From NCBI GenBank assembly GCA_013397795.1, contig VZTJ01004014.1, positions 571,367 to 635,366 of the forward strand: DNA of 64,000 nt, read 5' to 3'. The notes under the pieces are model-generated. The model was given only the letters and a program-made list of their open reading frames with translations, was not told where the DNA came from and did not search any database. This DNA is from Orthonyx spaldingii (lineage: Eukaryota; Chordata; Aves; Passeriformes; Orthonychidae). The position numbers were made by a program, and so were the translations under genes. Positions 61,901 through 64,000 of this stretch are shown here, piece after piece. Every line of letters starts with the position of its first letter. The stretch's first letter is position 1.

Positions 61901-62180
61901 CACTGCGAGGAGGCTCGAAGTGCCTGTGACACTGCCCACGCTCGGGCTATTTGGAAAGGGAGAGGAATCCATCCGAACGCCGGGCGGAGTGCCGGGGCTG
62001 GGCCGGGAGGTGGCAATGCCGAGCCGGGCACCGGCGGCTCCGGCCCACGGGCGCTCCCGCGGGCACGGGAAGCATTTCTGACGGGGGTACAGCGCCCTGT
62101 CTGCATCCACGCTCCTGACAGCTCCAGCGTGTCCGAGCGCTTGCGGGCTGATTTACTGCATGCATTTTGGGGTGCACTGC
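61901..62180. promoter_or_regulatory. CpG island
   Basis: I count about 23 CpG in 61968-62146, compared with very few in the surrounding kilobases. Overlapping frames occur on the minus strand only as GC-driven openings (126 codons at 62327-61947 and 81 codons at 62110-61865). On minus, CCTG then GTGAGC at about 61858-61850 is a possible splice donor. It could be a promoter or an orphan island. Confidence 0.6.
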
Positions 62181-62380
62181 GCTGCAGATGGTCACTTTTC
62201 CCCCAGCAGCCTGAATGAACCAATTAACAGAGAGCACTGGACTCCACAGCATCTCCTTAATGCCTGAGGAGTTTGCTGAACCAGCTAATGATGCTGTTTT
62301 ATTTGATTGAATGTGATAATTTTTCATAGCAATTGAAGTGATGTCAATGGATCAGGAACCTAGCAAAAAAACCCCAATTG
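62181..62380. other. Possible conserved regulatory DNA next to CpG island
   Basis: Contains CCAATTAAC, GCTAATGATG, TTGATTGAATG and GATAATTTTT close together. The texture resembles a homeodomain/TALE-bound enhancer. Inferred only. Confidence 0.2.
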
Positions 62381-64000
62381 GTATGAGGGGCACAGAAAGG
62401 CTCTGATTAAATTCAGCTTAGCAGGAGAAAAGCTTAATGACTTTTATCATGTCTAAACATTATGTTCCAAACACAGAAAAGTTAGATCTGCAATTTTCAA
62501 TGTGGGACTGAATGAACACTAACACCAAAAATCACATTAATTCTGTTACACATGGAGTTTGAGCTCTGGACTTGACGGGTTGGCCCTAACACTTTTAACC
62601 ATGTGCTGTGTCTCCAGTCATGGTTTCTTAACAGTGAGCAGATCTTACCAAAGGGTGTGCTTTTCTGTTCTCCGAGATCAGAGATGTCATTCATTCCTTT
62701 GATCCAACACGTTCAAAGAGTAGAGGATATTTTCTTATTTGACTCCAGGGCTTGGATTCCAATGGGGAGAGCTAGAACACCAGAACAAGGAGAATTTGGA
62801 TATGTAGCATTAATGCAATCAGATAACTAAGATGTCTGATGAAACACTGCCAAATTGACAATGTCTTCTATTGAATTTACGTACATGTTTTTTATGGTAA
62901 CTTCAGTGTAACGTTACAGAATTTTATTGTAACATTCAATTAAAAAAAATACTCTGGCAAAGTTCAGTTTGCGAATATTGCTTTTTCTCTGGAATTCTTC
63001 TCAAGTTAAGAAATAGATGACAGTATGTTTCAGTTTACTTCAATTTACTTCTGTGCACGTATCAGGATGCAACTGTGGCCTGAGTTCTGCAAGATAAACT
63101 GAAAGACTCTGAACACTGCCAGGAAGTAGCAGAACCATAGGAAATTCAGCACCAGAATCAGATCAGGTTTTAAATACTAATAACTGTTCTCTTGGCTGGA
63201 ATTATAATACAAATCACTACTAGAAATCTTTCAGAGGAGGAGAGTAGCCCCCTACCCCACAGATGTCATTTCCATACCTTCTGGGAACTTTCACATCATC
63301 AGGAGTTGCTACTGAGCCAAAGCAGACAAGCGTCAGAACTGAAATCTGTAAAAAAAGTATGAGATTTTTGCTGTAAAGTCTGAATGGATCATTGGACTTC
63401 ACACTGTGAACTTGCAATACAAATCTGAGAGATCAAATCTGGAAGATTTCTTAGGAGTAACCCAGTGCCTGTTTAGAAGACAATGTTCAGGTTCCTTATT
63501 AGAATATCACTGAAATTACCATTATTAATTGTTTCTCATTCTCACCATACACCTCAAGTAAAAAATTGCACTGATTAAGTGGTATGAATCTGCTGGGTGA
63601 ATATCTTCAGGCAAAAGTATAATACTCTTCATCTGTTCTAGAAACTTTACTAGTTTTCTAACTGCCAATCATCTGAATACATAAAATTAAGAAAATATGC
63701 ATTTTCATGTAACAAAGACATTTTTAATTCAAGCTGGGTGAGCTAATGTAGTATTTTGCCTGCCCAGGGCTTGCTATGATCAATAATACACTGCTGAATC
63801 CAAGTGGAGTTGATTTGAATGAACAAGACAGGGATTTAATAAATTGGAAAAGAAAGATTAAAAAATTGAGGACTCTTTCTGTAACTTAATATAAACCTAT
63901 TGGAGCTCTTGTTTCAGAAAGGTAAAAAGTTGCTATACTTGCATCCCTTTATTTTCCTCTCACTGATACTTCTACAGATGAAGGGAAATTCAGAAGCCCA
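62381..64000. other. Unassigned non-coding sequence
   Basis: AT-rich, unique-looking DNA. A perfect 12-base palindrome TGTAACGTTACA lies at 62907-62918. No gene seen. Confidence 0.5.

Noticed and set aside
1..64000. tRNA or rRNA genes, CRISPR arrays, bacterial operons, intact DNA transposons
   Set aside because: None was seen by eye: no cloverleaf-forming tRNA boxes, no spaced direct repeats, no terminal inverted repeats with a transposase frame.

Overview
The window looks like a piece of a bird nuclear genome. The clearest evidence is three pieces of CR1 LINE retrotransposon, all on the minus strand. Two end in the avian CR1 3' signature (a TAGAAT-type tail followed by 'GGTTGGAAGGGACCT'-like sequence). 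There is also one endogenous-retrovirus LTR with a tRNA primer-binding site, low overall repeat density, and no bacterial-style gene packing. No complete protein-coding gene was recognised. The many short open frames behave like chance frames in non-coding DNA. I read the window as intergenic or intronic sequence with a few islands that could be promoters or first exons.

Layout. 1-6.4 kb: no recognised feature apart from a purine-rich (plus strand) block at about 4.1-5.4 kb and the longest open frame in the window (1111-1740). 6.4-7.4 kb: a 5'-truncated CR1 with decayed reverse-transcriptase coding sequence. 7.4-20.5 kb: mostly featureless, with a large poly-T/poly-A junction at 16.4-16.5 kb and an assembly gap at 17.17-17.21 kb. 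20.6-20.9 kb: ERV LTR plus primer-binding site, with the rest of the provirus missing. 22.5-29.6 kb: unique sequence with pyrimidine-rich tracts (27.8-29.2 kb) and small tandem duplications. 31.5-33.4 kb: the best gene-like area, with a dense CpG island (31.69-31.96 kb) and, on the minus strand, a TATA-like box, a CpG-containing putative untranslated exon, a good splice donor and a plausible acceptor. 33.6-34.9 kb: A/C-rich low-complexity DNA, poly-A runs and a cluster of homeodomain-type sites. 35-40 kb: AT-rich unique sequence with a degenerate ATTCTTAATT repeat. 40.0 and 43.7 kb: two short CR1 3' ends. 45.4-46.6 kb: a GC-richer block with chance-sized open frames. 46.6-59 kb: unique sequence. 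59.5-62.4 kb: a small GC-richer block, an isolated splice-acceptor-like site and a second dense CpG island (61.97-62.15 kb).

No tRNA, rRNA, CRISPR array or intact transposase was seen. There is no group of genes acting together. The most informative items are the LTR with two tandem primer-site-like segments and the unassigned CpG/promoter area at 31.5-33.4 kb.
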